In this document: positions 52,623 through 62,568 of the stretch, in pieces
How the letters are laid out: every line of letters starts with the position of its first letter
Position numbering within the stretch: position 1 is the stretch's first letter
Assembly (NCBI RefSeq): GCF_009660225.1
Contig: NZ_CP045920.1
Span: 3,174,079-3,238,078 of the forward strand
Direction: 5' to 3'
Source: Pseudactinotalea sp. HY158
GTDB taxonomy: Bacteria; Actinomycetota; Actinomycetes; Actinomycetales; Beutenbergiaceae
Length of the DNA: 64,000 nt
Program-made: the position numbers and the translations under genes
Notes under the pieces: model-generated
Seen by the model: the letters and a program-made list of their open reading frames with translations, nothing else
The model's database searches: none
What the model was told of the DNA's origin: nothing

Positions 52623-54776
52623 GTGAGCCCGCACCCCTTGGATCTTCCCGCGCCCGCCGAGACCGCCGCGTGGCTGCAACGGCGTACGGACGACGCCCTC
52701 ACCGGCGCCGCAGCGATCGTCGCCCGGCTCGAGGCCTCGCCTCCCGAAACGGCCGCGGAGCTGCTCGAGGAGTGGAACGAGCTGTCGATCCTGCTCGCGG
52801 GCGCCGAGGCGCCCGCATCGACCCTGAGCGAGTTGCATCCGCTCGCCGAGGTACGCGCGGCGGGTGAGGGTGCGGTGCAGCGGGTCGACCGGTTCACCAC
52901 GGCCCTCATGCTCGACGCGGAGCTGTACGCGATCGTCGACCACCTCGCCGACGGCGCAGACGGGGCTGACAGGGCTGACAGAGCCGACAGTGCCGACGGG
53001 TCCGGCAGTGCCGACGGGGCCGGCAGTGCCAACGGGGCCGGCAGGGCTGACGGGGCCGGTCGCACCGACGACGAGAGCGGAGCCGGCGGGGGCACAGGCT
53101 CCGGGCTGGACCCGGTTGCCCGCCGGCTGCTCGAGCGGGTGCGCCGGGACTTCCGCCGGGGCGGCGTGGGGCTCGCCGGCCCGGAGCGGACCCGGATCGC
53201 GGCGATCTCGGAGCATCTCGTGTCGGCCGGGCAGGAGTTCGCCCGCAACATCCGGGAGGACACCCGATCGATCCGTGTCCATCCCGACCGGTTGGCGGGG
53301 CTGCCGCCGGACTGGATCGCCGACCACCCGGCGGAGGCCGACGGTCTCGTGAGCGTCACGACCGACTATCCGGACTCGGTGCCGTTCTTCATGTTCGCCC
53401 AGGATGCCGAGGCCCGCCGCGACCTGCGGCTCGCCTACCTCAACCGGGCGTGGCCGGTGAACGAGGAGGTGCTCGGGCGTATCCTCGCGCTGCGCCGGGA
53501 GCAGGCGCACTTGCTCGGCTACGCCTCGTGGGCCGACTACGACGCCGAGGTGAAGATGATCGGCTCGGGGCCCGCGATCGCGGACTTCATCGGGGCGATC
53601 GCCGCGGCCGCCCTGGAACCCGGGCGCCGTGACCGCGACGTCGTGCTCGAACGACTGCGCCGTGACGACCCGGCGGCCACCGGCGTGGGCATCGCCGACG
53701 CCGCGTTCTACACCGAGCTCGTGCGCCGCGAACGCTTCGGCGTCGACGCCCAGGAGGTGCGCGCCTACTTCGACTTCGAGCGGGTGCGCGCCGGGCTGCT
53801 CGAGGTGACCGGGCGGCTGTTCGGGGTGGAGTATCGGCCGGTGCCGGACGCCCCGATCTGGCATGAGGACGTGACCTGTTACGACGTGTACGAGCGGGAC
53901 GGGGCAGCGGGTGCGGATGGGCGAGCGGGCGCCGTCGGCGATCCGCGGCTGCTCGGGAGGATCTATCTCGACCTGCACCCGCGCGAGGGCAAGTTCAGTC
54001 ACGCGGCCCAGTTCGAGCTCGTGTCCGGGGTGGCGGGGCGGCAGCTGCCGGAGGGCGTGCTCGGCTGCAACTTCGGGCGCGGGCTCCTCGATCACGACGA
54101 CGTGGTCACGCTGTTCCACGAATTCGGTCACCTGCTCCATCACGTGTTCGCCGGTCACGGCCGATGGGTCGAGTTCTCCGGGGTCGCCACGGAGTGGGAC
54201 TTCGTCGAGGCGCCGAGTCAGCTGCTCGAGGAGTGGGCGTGGGACGCGCGCGTGCTGGCAACGTTCGCTCGGAACGCCGCGGGCGAGACGATCCCGGCCG
54301 AGCTGGTCGCGCGGATGCGGGCTGCGGACGACTTCGGCCAGGGCCTCGACGCCCGCACGCAGATGTTCTACGCGGCCCTGTCCTATTCGCTCCACACGGA
54401 GCAGGTCGCCGACCTCACGGCCCACACCGCCCGCCTGCAGGGCGAGTACTCGCTGTTCGAGTACCTGCCGGGAACGCACCAGGCGGCCTCGTTCGGGCAC
54501 CTCGACGACTACTCCTCCGGCTACTACACCTACATGTGGTCGCTCGTGATCGCGAAGGACCTGTTCAGTGCCTTCGCGGGCGAGGACGGCGAGAACGGCC
54601 GGGGCGGCGCGGGGCACGGCGGTACGGGCGGGGCGGACCTGTTCGATCCGGCCACCGCCCGCCGCTACCGGGAGACGGTGCTCGCCCCGGGCGGGTCGAA
54701 GGACGCGGCCGACCTGGTGGCCGACTTCCTCGGCCGGCCCTATTCCTTCGCCCCGTTCGAGCGCTGGCTGGCCTGA
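52623..54776 (+). CDS. M3 family metallopeptidase (oligopeptidase)
   Basis: This is a cytoplasmic thimet-oligopeptidase-like zinc peptidase that degrades short peptides. The 717-residue protein has the active site HEFGH at 499-503, followed by a downstream glutamate in WDFVEAPSQLLEEW. FGQGLDARTQMFYAALSY and LPGTHQAASFGHLDDYSSGYYTYMWS are family signatures of the substrate-binding tyrosines. A low-complexity run near 113-145 (GADRADRADSADGSGSADG) is an insertion in the N-terminal helical domain. The GTG start is set by the promoter hexamer. Confidence 0.93.
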   Translation: MSPHPLDLPAPAETAAWLQRRTDDALTGAAAIVARLEASPPETAAELLEEWNELSILLAGAEAPASTLSELHPLAEVRAAGEGAVQRVDRFTTALMLDAELYAIVDHLADGADGADRADRADSADGSGSADGAGSANGAGRADGAGRTDDESGAGGGTGSGLDPVARRLLERVRRDFRRGGVGLAGPERTRIAAISEHLVSAGQEFARNIREDTRSIRVHPDRLAGLPPDWIADHPAEADGLVSVTTDYPDSVPFFMFAQDAEARRDLRLAYLNRAWPVNEEVLGRILALRREQAHLLGYASWADYDAEVKMIGSGPAIADFIGAIAAAALEPGRRDRDVVLERLRRDDPAATGVGIADAAFYTELVRRERFGVDAQEVRAYFDFERVRAGLLEVTGRLFGVEYRPVPDAPIWHEDVTCYDVYERDGAAGADGRAGAVGDPRLLGRIYLDLHPREGKFSHAAQFELVSGVAGRQLPEGVLGCNFGRGLLDHDDVVTLFHEFGHLLHHVFAGHGRWVEFSGVATEWDFVEAPSQLLEEWAWDARVLATFARNAAGETIPAELVARMRAADDFGQGLDARTQMFYAALSYSLHTEQVADLTAHTARLQGEYSLFEYLPGTHQAASFGHLDDYSSGYYTYMWSLVIAKDLFSAFAGEDGENGRGGAGHGGTGGADLFDPATARRYRETVLAPGGSKDAADLVADFLGRPYSFAPFERWLA

Positions 54777-54810
54777 TCGGGCGCCTGTCCGAGCGGCTCG
54801 GCCAGGGCTC

Positions 54811-56232
54811 CTAGACCCGCCGCGGCCCGCGGTAGCCGGCGGAGAGCCCGGTGTACTTGAGCGCGTCGTCCAGGTGGGCGATCTCCTTGACACGGATCCC
54901 GGCGAGTTGGGCGCCGCCCAGGTCGCTTCCGACCGGTACGAGCGCGCGGGTGAACCCGAGGCGGCGGGCCTCCGCGATCCGCCGGCCCGTGCCGAGCACC
55001 GGCCGGAGCTCACCGGTGAGGCTCACCTCGCCGAGGGCGACGAGCCCTTCGGGCAGCGGTTCGTTGTCCTGCGAGCTGGCGACGGCGAGCGCGACCGCGA
55101 GGTCGGCGCCGGGTTCGTGGGCGCGGGCGCCGCCGACGCAGGAGACGTAGACGTCCAGACCGGCGACGGGTTTCATCGATCGGGTGGCGAGCACCGCGAG
55201 GGTCATGGCGACCCGGGAACCGTCGACCCCGTGCGTGGCGCGCCGCGGCTGCGGGGTGCTGCTGTGGGAGAGCAGCGCCTGGATCTCGATGGGTAGGGGA
55301 CGGCGGCCGTCGAGGGTGACGGTGACGCAGCTGCCGGTGACGCCCGAGCGCCGCCCCGAGATGAACAGTCCCGACGGGTCGGCCAGGCCGTGGATGCCCG
55401 ATTCGTTCATGACGAAGCAGCCCACCTCGTCGGTGGCGCCGTAGCGGTTCTTCACCGCCCGGAGCATCCGCAGCTGGGCGTGCTTGTCGCCCTCGAACTG
55501 GCAGACGACGTCGACCAGGTGTTCGAGCACGCGCGGCCCCGCGATCGAGCCGTCCTTGGTCACGTGGCCCACGAGGATGACGGGCATATTCGTGCGCTTC
55601 GCGACGCCGATGAGGGAGGCGGCCACCTCCCGGACCTGGGCGACGCCGCCCGCGCTGCCGTCGACCTGGGCGGAGGCGAGGGTCTGCACCGAGTCGACGA
55701 CGAGCAACTCGGGCTGGGTGGCCTCGATCTGCCCGAGCACCTTGCCCAGGTCCGTCTCGGCCGCGAGGAGGAGCCGCTCGTGTACGGCGTCGATCCGGTC
55801 GGCCCGCAGGCGTACCTGCGCGGCGGACTCCTCAGCCGTGACATAGAGGACCCTGCGGCCCGTGCCCGCGCAGCGGGCGGCGACGTCGAGCAGCAGCGTC
55901 GACTTGCCCACCCCGGGCTCGCCCGCGAGCAACATGACGGCGCCGGGCACGATCCCGCCGCCGAGTACCCGGTCGACCTCGCTCACGCCGGTGCTGCGGA
56001 AGCGGGCGAGGTTCGCGTCGACCTCGCCGATCGGCAGCGCGGCCGCCGCGAGGGTCGGGACCACACTCGCCGTACGGGCGCTCGAGGGTCCGTCCGTCTC
56101 GGCCACCGTGCCCCAGGCCTGACATTCACCGCACCGCCCGACCCATTTGCTCGTCGTCCACCCGCATTCGCTGCACTGGAACTGGGGCCTGGTCGCCGAT
56201 GCGGTGGCCGACTTGGTGGACTTGGAACTCAT
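54811..56232 (-). CDS. radA: DNA repair protein RadA
   Basis: This RecA-like ATPase promotes branch migration during recombination. The 473-residue protein has an N-terminal zinc finger (C20, C23, C34, C37). Walker A is GEPGVGKST, and a Walker B-like segment is LLVVDSVQTL. The RadA-specific KNRYG motif lies in LRAVKNRYGATDEVG. The C-terminal Lon-like domain contains PVAGLDVYVSCVGGARAHEPGADLAVALA. The ATG is 6 nt after TAGCCT. Confidence 0.97.
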   Translation of the reverse strand: MSSKSTKSATASATRPQFQCSECGWTTSKWVGRCGECQAWGTVAETDGPSSARTASVVPTLAAAALPIGEVDANLARFRSTGVSEVDRVLGGGIVPGAVMLLAGEPGVGKSTLLLDVAARCAGTGRRVLYVTAEESAAQVRLRADRIDAVHERLLLAAETDLGKVLGQIEATQPELLVVDSVQTLASAQVDGSAGGVAQVREVAASLIGVAKRTNMPVILVGHVTKDGSIAGPRVLEHLVDVVCQFEGDKHAQLRMLRAVKNRYGATDEVGCFVMNESGIHGLADPSGLFISGRRSGVTGSCVTVTLDGRRPLPIEIQALLSHSSTPQPRRATHGVDGSRVAMTLAVLATRSMKPVAGLDVYVSCVGGARAHEPGADLAVALAVASSQDNEPLPEGLVALGEVSLTGELRPVLGTGRRIAEARRLGFTRALVPVGSDLGGAQLAGIRVKEIAHLDDALKYTGLSAGYRGPRRV

Positions 56233-56238
56233 GGCCGC

Positions 56239-56244
56239 AGGCTA
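56239..56244 (-). promoter_or_regulatory. -10 hexamer for radA
   Basis: On the minus strand TAGCCT lies 6 nt before the ATG. Confidence 0.5.
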
Positions 56245-56339
56245 TCCGGCGCGGCCGACATCCTCGGTGGAACGCCGAGGATCCACAGCGACAGACGTGA
56301 GGAAGGCGCTCGCCCGCACGGGCACCCGACCGTCTCGCG

Positions 56340-59300
56340 TCAGAAGGGTGGTTCGTCGGGTCGGCAGTCGTCGGCGGCGGCGTCTTCTGCCCGGCGTCTG
56401 GCGGCGCGGGCCTGGTCGGCTCTCTTGATGATGTCGTGGTTGCAAGCCTCGAGGATGTCCCGGTTCTCGAGGGTGGCCTCGGACCAGTGGGCCCGGTTCG
56501 CCCGTTCCCGCTGCGGGGACATCGACCCGTTCGCGGACCGTTCGCTCGCGCCGGTCGAGCCGGTTGGGCCGGTTGGGCCGGTTGGGCCGGTTGGGCCGGT
56601 TGGGCCGGTCGCACAGGTCGCGCCGCCCACGCCACCCACGCTTGTCGCGCCGGTCGCGCCGGTCGCACCGGTCGCACCGGTCGCGTCGGTCGGGCCGGTC
56701 GGACCGTTCGAGCCGCCCACGCCGGTCGGACCGGTCGAGCCGTTCGAGCCGCCCACGCCGGTAGGACCGTTCGAGCGGGTCGGGCCGCCCACGCCGTTTG
56801 GGTCGTTCGAGTCACGGTGGTCGCTCGTCTTGCTCGTCTGACCCGGCTCGTCTGCTTCGTGGGTGCCGGTGTTCTGGGTGTCGTAGGTGCCCCACGGGGT
56901 GCGTAGGAGCCGTAGGCCGTGGGGGCCGGTCCACAGGTAGGTGCCGGTATCGAATTTGACGTAGGTCCAGGCCGCGTGTCGGCCGCGGGACGCGGCGTCG
57001 GCGCGGGCGTGGGTCTTGAGCCGGTGATGCGCGCGGCACAGCGGGGCGAGGTTGCACGGGCAGGTCGCCCCGCCGGTGGCGACCTCGGCGCCGGCGTTCG
57101 GGCCGGTGCGGGGCCGGATGGTGTGCCAGGCCTGGATATGGTCCAGGTCGCAGGCGCGGGCGGTGCGGGTACACCAGGGGAAGGCGCATCGATCCTCGGC
57201 CAGGACGAGTTGTTCACGCAGCCGCTCAGACGGGGTGTAGCAGTCCGTGGCGAGCGGCTCGTCCAGGTCCAGGACCGGCCGCACGATGATCTCCGGCGCG
57301 AAACACGCCAACCCGCAACCAGCCGCACCCGTAGCACCCGTAGCACCGACAGCACCCGTAGCACCGGCAGCACCGGAGCCGGGGCGGTCGACCGATGCCC
57401 CGGGCCGGACGGTCTCGCCGGCCCCGGCGGCGACTACGGTGGATCCGGGAGCGGTGGACACACCTGTGCTGTCGGTCCCGCTGGTCCCGTCGGTTCCGGG
57501 CCGTACGGTCTCGCCGGCCTCGGCGGCGACTACGGTGGTTCCGGGAGCAGTGGACACACCTGTGCTGTCGGTCCCGTCGGTTCCGGGCAGGGCTGTCCCC
57601 TCAATGCCGCCAGCTCGGCTGCTGCCAGATCGGTGCCTGCGCCGGTCGAGGATCGGGCCCGCGGGCGGGCCGTCGGGCGGGCCTGTGGGCGGGCCGGTGG
57701 GCCGGGTGAGGCAGTCCCCGGTGCAGGGGCGTCCGTGCGGGGTGAGCGCGGATGGGCGGTAGAAGATCGGGGCGAGTTCAGCGGCGCTGATGAACGTGCC
57801 GGCCGGGATGCCGCGGGCCTCGATACGCACCGGCGTCCGCCGCAACCGGCCGGGATCGATCCCCAACGACGACCCAGTCGACGGCCCAGTCGGCGGCCCA
57901 GTCGGCGGCCCAGTCGGCCCAGTGGGCGGCCCGGTCGGTGGCCCGGATGCGCGCGTGGCGGGCCTGCCGGCGGCGTCATCGCCGTGATCCGCGCCAGCGC
58001 TACCGGCGCCGGGTGTCGGCGGTGGTGGTGGGCCGGTGTTCGGGATGCCGAAGGGGAACAGGTCACGGGCCTGGACGTGCAGGTACATCAAGATCTTGCC
58101 ACGCGGCACACCCGCCCCACCCGTAGTCACCGGGGCGCCCGTGGTCACCGGGACGCCCATCGTCACCGGGACGCCCGTGGTCACCGGGCCTTCCGGACCG
58201 GCCGGCCCGGCCTCGAGCGTGGCGCTCAGAGCACCCGATGCGGCCGATGTGCCGGCCGGGGCGTCGTCGTGGCGGTTGCCGGTGCAGTTCGGATCCCCAC
58301 ACCAACTCGGCCCTGCCGGCCCATCGTTCGGCCCATCGGGCGGTCTGTCGGGCAGCTGGGCACCGGGCGGCCCACCGTTCGACCCACCGTTCGACCCACT
58401 GTTCGGCTCGCTGGTGGGGGTCTCGGGTGGGGTGAGGGGGTGTTGGCCGTCGTAGCGGAGCCGGGCGAGGTCGCCCATCGCGTAGGAGCGCAGCTCGCCC
58501 GCGGTCAGCTTCCAGCCCTGGGCGGTGAGGGTGGCGGCGAGGTGGTCGATGACGTCTTCGAGGATGCGGCCCTCCACGACGGGCAGGACGGCCTGCACGC
58601 TGGTGTCCCCGGTCCCGTTGCGTGCGTGCGTGAACACGACGTCTCGTGCCGGGGGCGCGGCGAAGCGTTCCTCGAGGTCTTCGTACTCCTCGGGCATGTG
58701 CTCGATCAGGGCCCGCTTGATCAGGCCATCGAGCTGGGCCTGCCCGAAGTTCAAGGGCACGAGGTCGAGCTGGGCATCGACGTAGTCACATGCCTCTTCC
58801 GAGAGGAACAGGGTCGCCCGGGCGAGGGTACGGGCCCGCCACACCCGCGTCCGCCCGGCCATGGTCCGGGCGAACAGGCGCGGTAGCCGCACCCGCAACT
58901 GCTCGGCCTCCAGCAGCAGCCGCTCGGCCGCGCCCAGACCCATCCCGGCCGCGGTCGCGAACGTCGAGATCGAGAACTCCTCCACCGTCCACAACCCCCG
59001 CACCCCCGTGCCCGGATCGACCCCGTGCTCACCACCCGAGGCCACGAACCCCGAGACCCCGGCCCCGGAGCCGGATCCGGTCGTGGCGGATTCAGAGGTG
59101 GTGAAGCCGGAGGCCGCGGAGCTGGAGGTGGCCGGCTCGCCGGCCGCGGGAGAGGAGGAAGCACCTGCAAGCGTGCCACTGGCCGAGGGCGCGGGATCGG
59201 CACACGCGGCGGTGGCGTCACCGCCGGTGGCGGACTCGCTGGAGGAGGGCGACGTGGTGGCGGTCGCCGGGGCATCCATCGAATCAGAGCCCATGGCACC

Positions 59301-59627
59301 CGCGCCGGCCACGGCCCCGGTGCCGGATCCGGTTGTGGCCGGGGTGACCACGTGGCCCTCCTGCTCCCAGATCGCGTTGCGGGCACGGGCGCGTTCGGCC
59401 ACGAGCCGCGGCGCACCGGCCAGGTCCTCATCGCCGTCATAGTCATCGGCGATCACGAACGGATGCCACTGCACCCACGTCGCCGCCAACGCGAGCTGCT
59501 CCACCTTGACCCGATCCACGGTATCGCGGCCCTGACGCAGCCGAGCGACCAGGCCGGCATCATCGCCCACCTCGCCCACCAGCTGCTGAAGTTCCATACC
59601 AATCATGGTCTCAGCGACCACCGACAT
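56340..59627 (-). CDS. DUF222/HNH endonuclease domain protein with collagen-like repeats
   Basis: This is a 1095-residue protein of the DUF222 + HNH family, abundant in actinobacteria and probably mobile or selfish. DUF222 covers about 1-390, interrupted by an Ala/Ser/Thr-rich insert at about 95-205. Gly-Pro-Thr/Asp linkers occupy much of 430-800. The HNH nuclease has [38 protein letters not shown], and cysteine pairs that should bind zinc. A (GPT)n and GATGATGAT-like collagen tail follows. The start is uncertain: ATGs at 59606 and 59597 are alternatives, and none has a good ribosome binding site. Confidence 0.85.
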   Translation of the reverse strand: MSVVAETMIGMELQQLVGEVGDDAGLVARLRQGRDTVDRVKVEQLALAATWVQWHPFVIADDYDGDEDLAGAPRLVAERARARNAIWEQEGHVVTPATTGSGTGAVAGAGAMGSDSMDAPATATTSPSSSESATGGDATAACADPAPSASGTLAGASSSPAAGEPATSSSAASGFTTSESATTGSGSGAGVSGFVASGGEHGVDPGTGVRGLWTVEEFSISTFATAAGMGLGAAERLLLEAEQLRVRLPRLFARTMAGRTRVWRARTLARATLFLSEEACDYVDAQLDLVPLNFGQAQLDGLIKRALIEHMPEEYEDLEERFAAPPARDVVFTHARNGTGDTSVQAVLPVVEGRILEDVIDHLAATLTAQGWKLTAGELRSYAMGDLARLRYDGQHPLTPPETPTSEPNSGSNGGSNGGPPGAQLPDRPPDGPNDGPAGPSWCGDPNCTGNRHDDAPAGTSAASGALSATLEAGPAGPEGPVTTGVPVTMGVPVTTGAPVTTGGAGVPRGKILMYLHVQARDLFPFGIPNTGPPPPPTPGAGSAGADHGDDAAGRPATRASGPPTGPPTGPTGPPTGPPTGPSTGSSLGIDPGRLRRTPVRIEARGIPAGTFISAAELAPIFYRPSALTPHGRPCTGDCLTRPTGPPTGPPDGPPAGPILDRRRHRSGSSRAGGIEGTALPGTDGTDSTGVSTAPGTTVVAAEAGETVRPGTDGTSGTDSTGVSTAPGSTVVAAGAGETVRPGASVDRPGSGAAGATGAVGATGATGAAGCGLACFAPEIIVRPVLDLDEPLATDCYTPSERLREQLVLAEDRCAFPWCTRTARACDLDHIQAWHTIRPRTGPNAGAEVATGGATCPCNLAPLCRAHHRLKTHARADAASRGRHAAWTYVKFDTGTYLWTGPHGLRLLRTPWGTYDTQNTGTHEADEPGQTSKTSDHRDSNDPNGVGGPTRSNGPTGVGGSNGSTGPTGVGGSNGPTGPTDATGATGATGATGATSVGGVGGATCATGPTGPTGPTGPTGPTGSTGASERSANGSMSPQRERANRAHWSEATLENRDILEACNHDIIKRADQARAARRRAEDAAADDCRPDEPPF
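56562..56606. repeat. 9-bp tandem repeat encoding Gly-Pro-Thr
   Basis: Five perfect copies of GGTTGGGCC (plus strand) encode the (GPT) collagen-like tail of the HNH protein. Less perfect copies continue to about 56770. Confidence 0.9.
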
Positions 59628-59833
59628 TCCCCCGGCCCCAACCGCACAGGCACACAGCCGGGCCAGCGAGGCACCGGTCCACCGGGCCACTTGTGAAACA
59701 CATCGGAGAGATGTCGGGCCGGCCAGCCGCGGTGTCGAGCGGACTTGGACCCGTGAGCATCCGAAGGCCCTCTGACGAGAGCGGGGTCGAGGAGGCGGAG
59801 AGGAACGATCGCAACCAGATCGCGGGAACCGGC

Positions 59834-60700
59834 TCAGAGCCCCGCGTGGTCGAGTTCGGCGAGCAGCCGGGCACGCAGCCCCGCCCCCTCGGCCGCGAAC
59901 TCGCGCTGGGCGGCGACGTATACGGCCTTGCCGGTAGGGGTCTCGATCGCGACGGGCTCGTAGCCGAGGTCGCGCAGGTCGTAGGGCGAGGCGCGCATGT
60001 CGAGCACGCGGATCCGGCGCGCGAGGTCGAAGCAGTCGGCCACGAGCTCGCTCGGCACCACGGGCACGAGCTTGAACGCCCACCGATACAGATCCATGCC
60101 GGCGTGCAGGCAGCCCGGCTGCTCGAGCGCCGGCTGCCGCTCCCGGGTGGGCGTGACCGTGTTGCGCGGCGCGGCGGGCTCGGTGAAGAACCGGTAGGCG
60201 TCGTAGTGGGTGCACCGGATCGTGTGCGACTCGACCACGTCCTCGGTGCCCCCGACCCCGAGCCGCAGCGGCCACGGGTGCCGAACCGCCTCCGGCCGCT
60301 CCCCCGCCCGGTAGACCATCGCCCATTCGTGCAGGCCGAAGCAGGCGAGCTGGGCCGACCGGGAGGCGGTGCGGGCGAGGACGAGCCGGGCCCGGGCGAT
60401 CACCCCCTCCCGCTCGGCGGCGAAGGAGGCGACGTCAACGCCCAGGTGAGCGTCGTCGTCCATACGATAGAACCGGCGGCCGGCCCGCTCCTCGGCGCCG
60501 GCCAGCACGAACCGCGCGCCGGGATGCCACCGGCGCAGGTGCCCGAGCGGGTTGCGGTAGTAGTGGAAGAGGAAGTCCTCGACCGGATGCGGCTCGCCTC
60601 GCCCCGCGCGCTCCCGATGGCCGCGGGTGAGGTCGTCGATGCGCGCCTCATGCGCCCGTTCGCGGGCTGGCCACTGCTCCCGGTCGAGGATCGTGCTCAT
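59834..60700 (-). CDS. 3-methyladenine DNA glycosylase-type protein
   Basis: This is a 288-residue protein of an actinobacterial family usually annotated as 3-methyladenine DNA glycosylase, without the classical AlkA or Tag motifs. Recognisable segments are [50 protein letters not shown], and [26 protein letters not shown]. The catalytic mechanism cannot be read from the sequence. The ATG is 6 nt after TACCGT. It is divergent from disA, another DNA-damage gene. Confidence 0.75.
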   Translation of the reverse strand: MSTILDREQWPARERAHEARIDDLTRGHRERAGRGEPHPVEDFLFHYYRNPLGHLRRWHPGARFVLAGAEERAGRRFYRMDDDAHLGVDVASFAAEREGVIARARLVLARTASRSAQLACFGLHEWAMVYRAGERPEAVRHPWPLRLGVGGTEDVVESHTIRCTHYDAYRFFTEPAAPRNTVTPTRERQPALEQPGCLHAGMDLYRWAFKLVPVVPSELVADCFDLARRIRVLDMRASPYDLRDLGYEPVAIETPTGKAVYVAAQREFAAEGAGLRARLLAELDHAGL

Positions 60701-60706
60701 GGCGGC

Positions 60707-60712
60707 ACGGTA
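60707..60712 (-). promoter_or_regulatory. -10 hexamer for the glycosylase-type gene
   Basis: On the minus strand TACCGT lies 6 nt before the ATG. Confidence 0.45.
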
Positions 60713-60729
60713 ACAGCGTCGCCGGAACG

Positions 60730-60735
60730 TATGAT
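60730..60735 (+). promoter_or_regulatory. -10 hexamer for disA
   Basis: TATGAT lies 38 nt before the disA GTG. This gene has a leader with GAGGAG, in contrast to the leaderless pattern nearby. Confidence 0.5.
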
Positions 60736-60773
60736 GTGGGCGGGTCTGGTGGCCGAGGAGAAGAGGACTGGCA

Positions 60774-61853
60774 GTGTCGGAGTCTGCGCTGGCGCCCCTG
60801 CTGCGGGAGACGCTCGCCTCGGTCGCGCCCGGGACCGAGCTGCGCGACGGCCTCGAGCGGATCCTGCGCGGCCGCACCGGCGCCCTCGTCGTGCTCGGCT
60901 TCAACGACGTGGTCGAGGCGATGTCGACCGGTGGCTTCCACCTCGACGTCGGGTTCTCCTCCACGCGGCTGCGGGAGCTCGCGAAGATGGACGGCGCGAT
61001 CGTGCTCGACCCCGGCCGGAACCGGATCCTGCGCGCGGCCGTGCAGCTGCTGCCCGACTCCGCCATCGAGACGAGCGAGTCCGGCACCCGGCACCGCACC
61101 GCGGAGCGCGCGGCGAAGCAGACCGGGCTGCCGGTCATCTCGGTCTCCGCCTCGATGCGGATCGTGGCCCTGTACGTGGGGCATCAGCGGTACGTACTCG
61201 AGGACTCCGACACGATCCTTGGGCGGGCGAATCAGGCGCTCGCCACCCTCGAGCGGTACAAGATCCGCCTCGACGAGGTCTCCGGGGCGCTGTCGGCCCT
61301 CGAGATCGAGGATCTCGTCACGGTCCGGGACGTCGCCGCGGTGGCCCAACGGCTCGAGATGGTGCGGCGGATCTCGGTGGAGATCGGCGACTACGTGGTG
61401 GAACTCGGCACGAACGGGCGGCTGCTCGCGCTGCAGTTCGACGAGATGATCACCGGGATCGGCCCGGGCCTGGAGCTCGTGGTGCGCGACTACGTCGACT
61501 CCCGCTCGGCGCGGTCGGAGTCCGGAGTGCTCGCCGACCTGGCCGCGCTCGACTCGGCCCAGCTCATCGACCTGACCCAGATCGCCCGCGTGCTCGGGCT
61601 CGGCGGCCGCCAGGGCGAGGCGCTCGACTCCGCGATCGCCCCCCGCGGTTACCGCATGCTCATGGGGATCCCGCGGCTACCCACCTCCGTGGTCACGGCG
61701 GTGGTCGCCCACTTCGGCACCCTGCAGAAGATGCTCGCCGCCTCGATCGACGACCTCGAAACGGTCGACGGCATCGGCGCCCAGCGCGCCCGGGCCGTGC
61801 GCGAGGGTCTCAGCCGCCAGGCCGAGTCGAGCCTGCTCGAACGGTTCGTCTGA
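60774..61853 (+). CDS. disA: DNA integrity scanning diadenylate cyclase
   Basis: DisA makes cyclic di-AMP and stops when it meets branched DNA. The 359-residue protein has the DAC domain with D73-G-A75 and R106-HRT109, which bind and cyclise ATP. The linker helices include [19 protein letters not shown]. The C-terminal helix-hairpin-helix DNA-binding domain has [14 protein letters not shown] and [15 protein letters not shown]. It is divergent from the glycosylase-type gene, and radA lies about 5 kb away. Cyclic di-AMP also regulates potassium uptake, and a Ktr/Trk system is encoded 25 kb upstream. Confidence 0.97.
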   Translation: MSESALAPLLRETLASVAPGTELRDGLERILRGRTGALVVLGFNDVVEAMSTGGFHLDVGFSSTRLRELAKMDGAIVLDPGRNRILRAAVQLLPDSAIETSESGTRHRTAERAAKQTGLPVISVSASMRIVALYVGHQRYVLEDSDTILGRANQALATLERYKIRLDEVSGALSALEIEDLVTVRDVAAVAQRLEMVRRISVEIGDYVVELGTNGRLLALQFDEMITGIGPGLELVVRDYVDSRSARSESGVLADLAALDSAQLIDLTQIARVLGLGGRQGEALDSAIAPRGYRMLMGIPRLPTSVVTAVVAHFGTLQKMLAASIDDLETVDGIGAQRARAVREGLSRQAESSLLERFV

Positions 61854-61856
61854 GGC

Positions 61857-62534
61857 TCATTCGAGGCCGAACACCCGGGTCTGGGTGATCGGCGCGGCCG
61901 GGCCGGCGTCCTCGCCCCGGGAGACCGGGTGGAGCGTCACCCGCGCCCGGTAGGTTCCCGCATCGGCGAAGTTCTGATCCTTCGCGCAGTCGGGCGCGCT
62001 GCGCCGGCCCTGCCAGGGGATGGTCGTGGTCTGGCTGTAGCCGAGGTCGAACAGGTACTCCTGATGCTCGGGCCGCTCGCCGTGACAGTCGGCCGTCGTC
62101 CAGACTCGATCGCCCCCGGAGAACAGGGCGAGTTCGAGGCCCGCGTAGCCGAGGTCGACGAGGCAGGGCACCTGCCCGGAATTGGTCACGGTGATCGGGA
62201 AGTCGGAGCCCGCCCCGTGCCGGAGCGTGTCACCGGTCAGGTCGATGCTCACCTCGAGCGCCCCGGCCGCGCAGGCCACCGGATTGGCGAGCTCCTCCTC
62301 GGTCGGACCGGTCGGGGTGGCCGGCGTGCTTCCCCCGGCGTCCGCGGAGCCGGCCCGGTCCCCGCCGACGATCCCCCACAGCGCGCGGCCCCCGATCACG
62401 AGGCCCGCGACGAGCACGAGCGCGAGGAGGCCGACGGTCAGCCGGCGGCGTCGGAACGTCGCGGCATCGGGCCGCCCGGAGGGCGCCCCGCCCCGCGCGG
62501 ACGTCGGAGGCGTACGGCGGCCGGATCCACTCAC
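61857..62534 (-). CDS. hypothetical single-pass membrane protein
   Basis: This is a 225-residue protein that I do not recognise by name. A basic N-terminus and one membrane segment (about 32-52, LTVGLLALVLVAGLVIGGRAL) are followed by an external Ig-like beta domain of about 130 residues. It has four cysteines (CAAGALEVSI, PCLVDLGYAG, DCHGER, DCAKDQ) that could form two disulfides. It converges on disA with 3 nt between stops. The GTG start is 6 nt after TAGGTT. Confidence 0.7.
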   Translation of the reverse strand: MSGSGRRTPPTSARGGAPSGRPDAATFRRRRLTVGLLALVLVAGLVIGGRALWGIVGGDRAGSADAGGSTPATPTGPTEEELANPVACAAGALEVSIDLTGDTLRHGAGSDFPITVTNSGQVPCLVDLGYAGLELALFSGGDRVWTTADCHGERPEHQEYLFDLGYSQTTTIPWQGRRSAPDCAKDQNFADAGTYRARVTLHPVSRGEDAGPAAPITQTRVFGLE

Positions 62535-62540
62535 GCACCG

Positions 62541-62546
62541 AACCTA
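62541..62546 (-). promoter_or_regulatory. -10 hexamer for the membrane protein gene at 61857
   Basis: On the minus strand TAGGTT lies 6 nt before the GTG. Confidence 0.5.
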
Positions 62547-62568
62547 GCCCACCCACCCGCGCCCGCCG

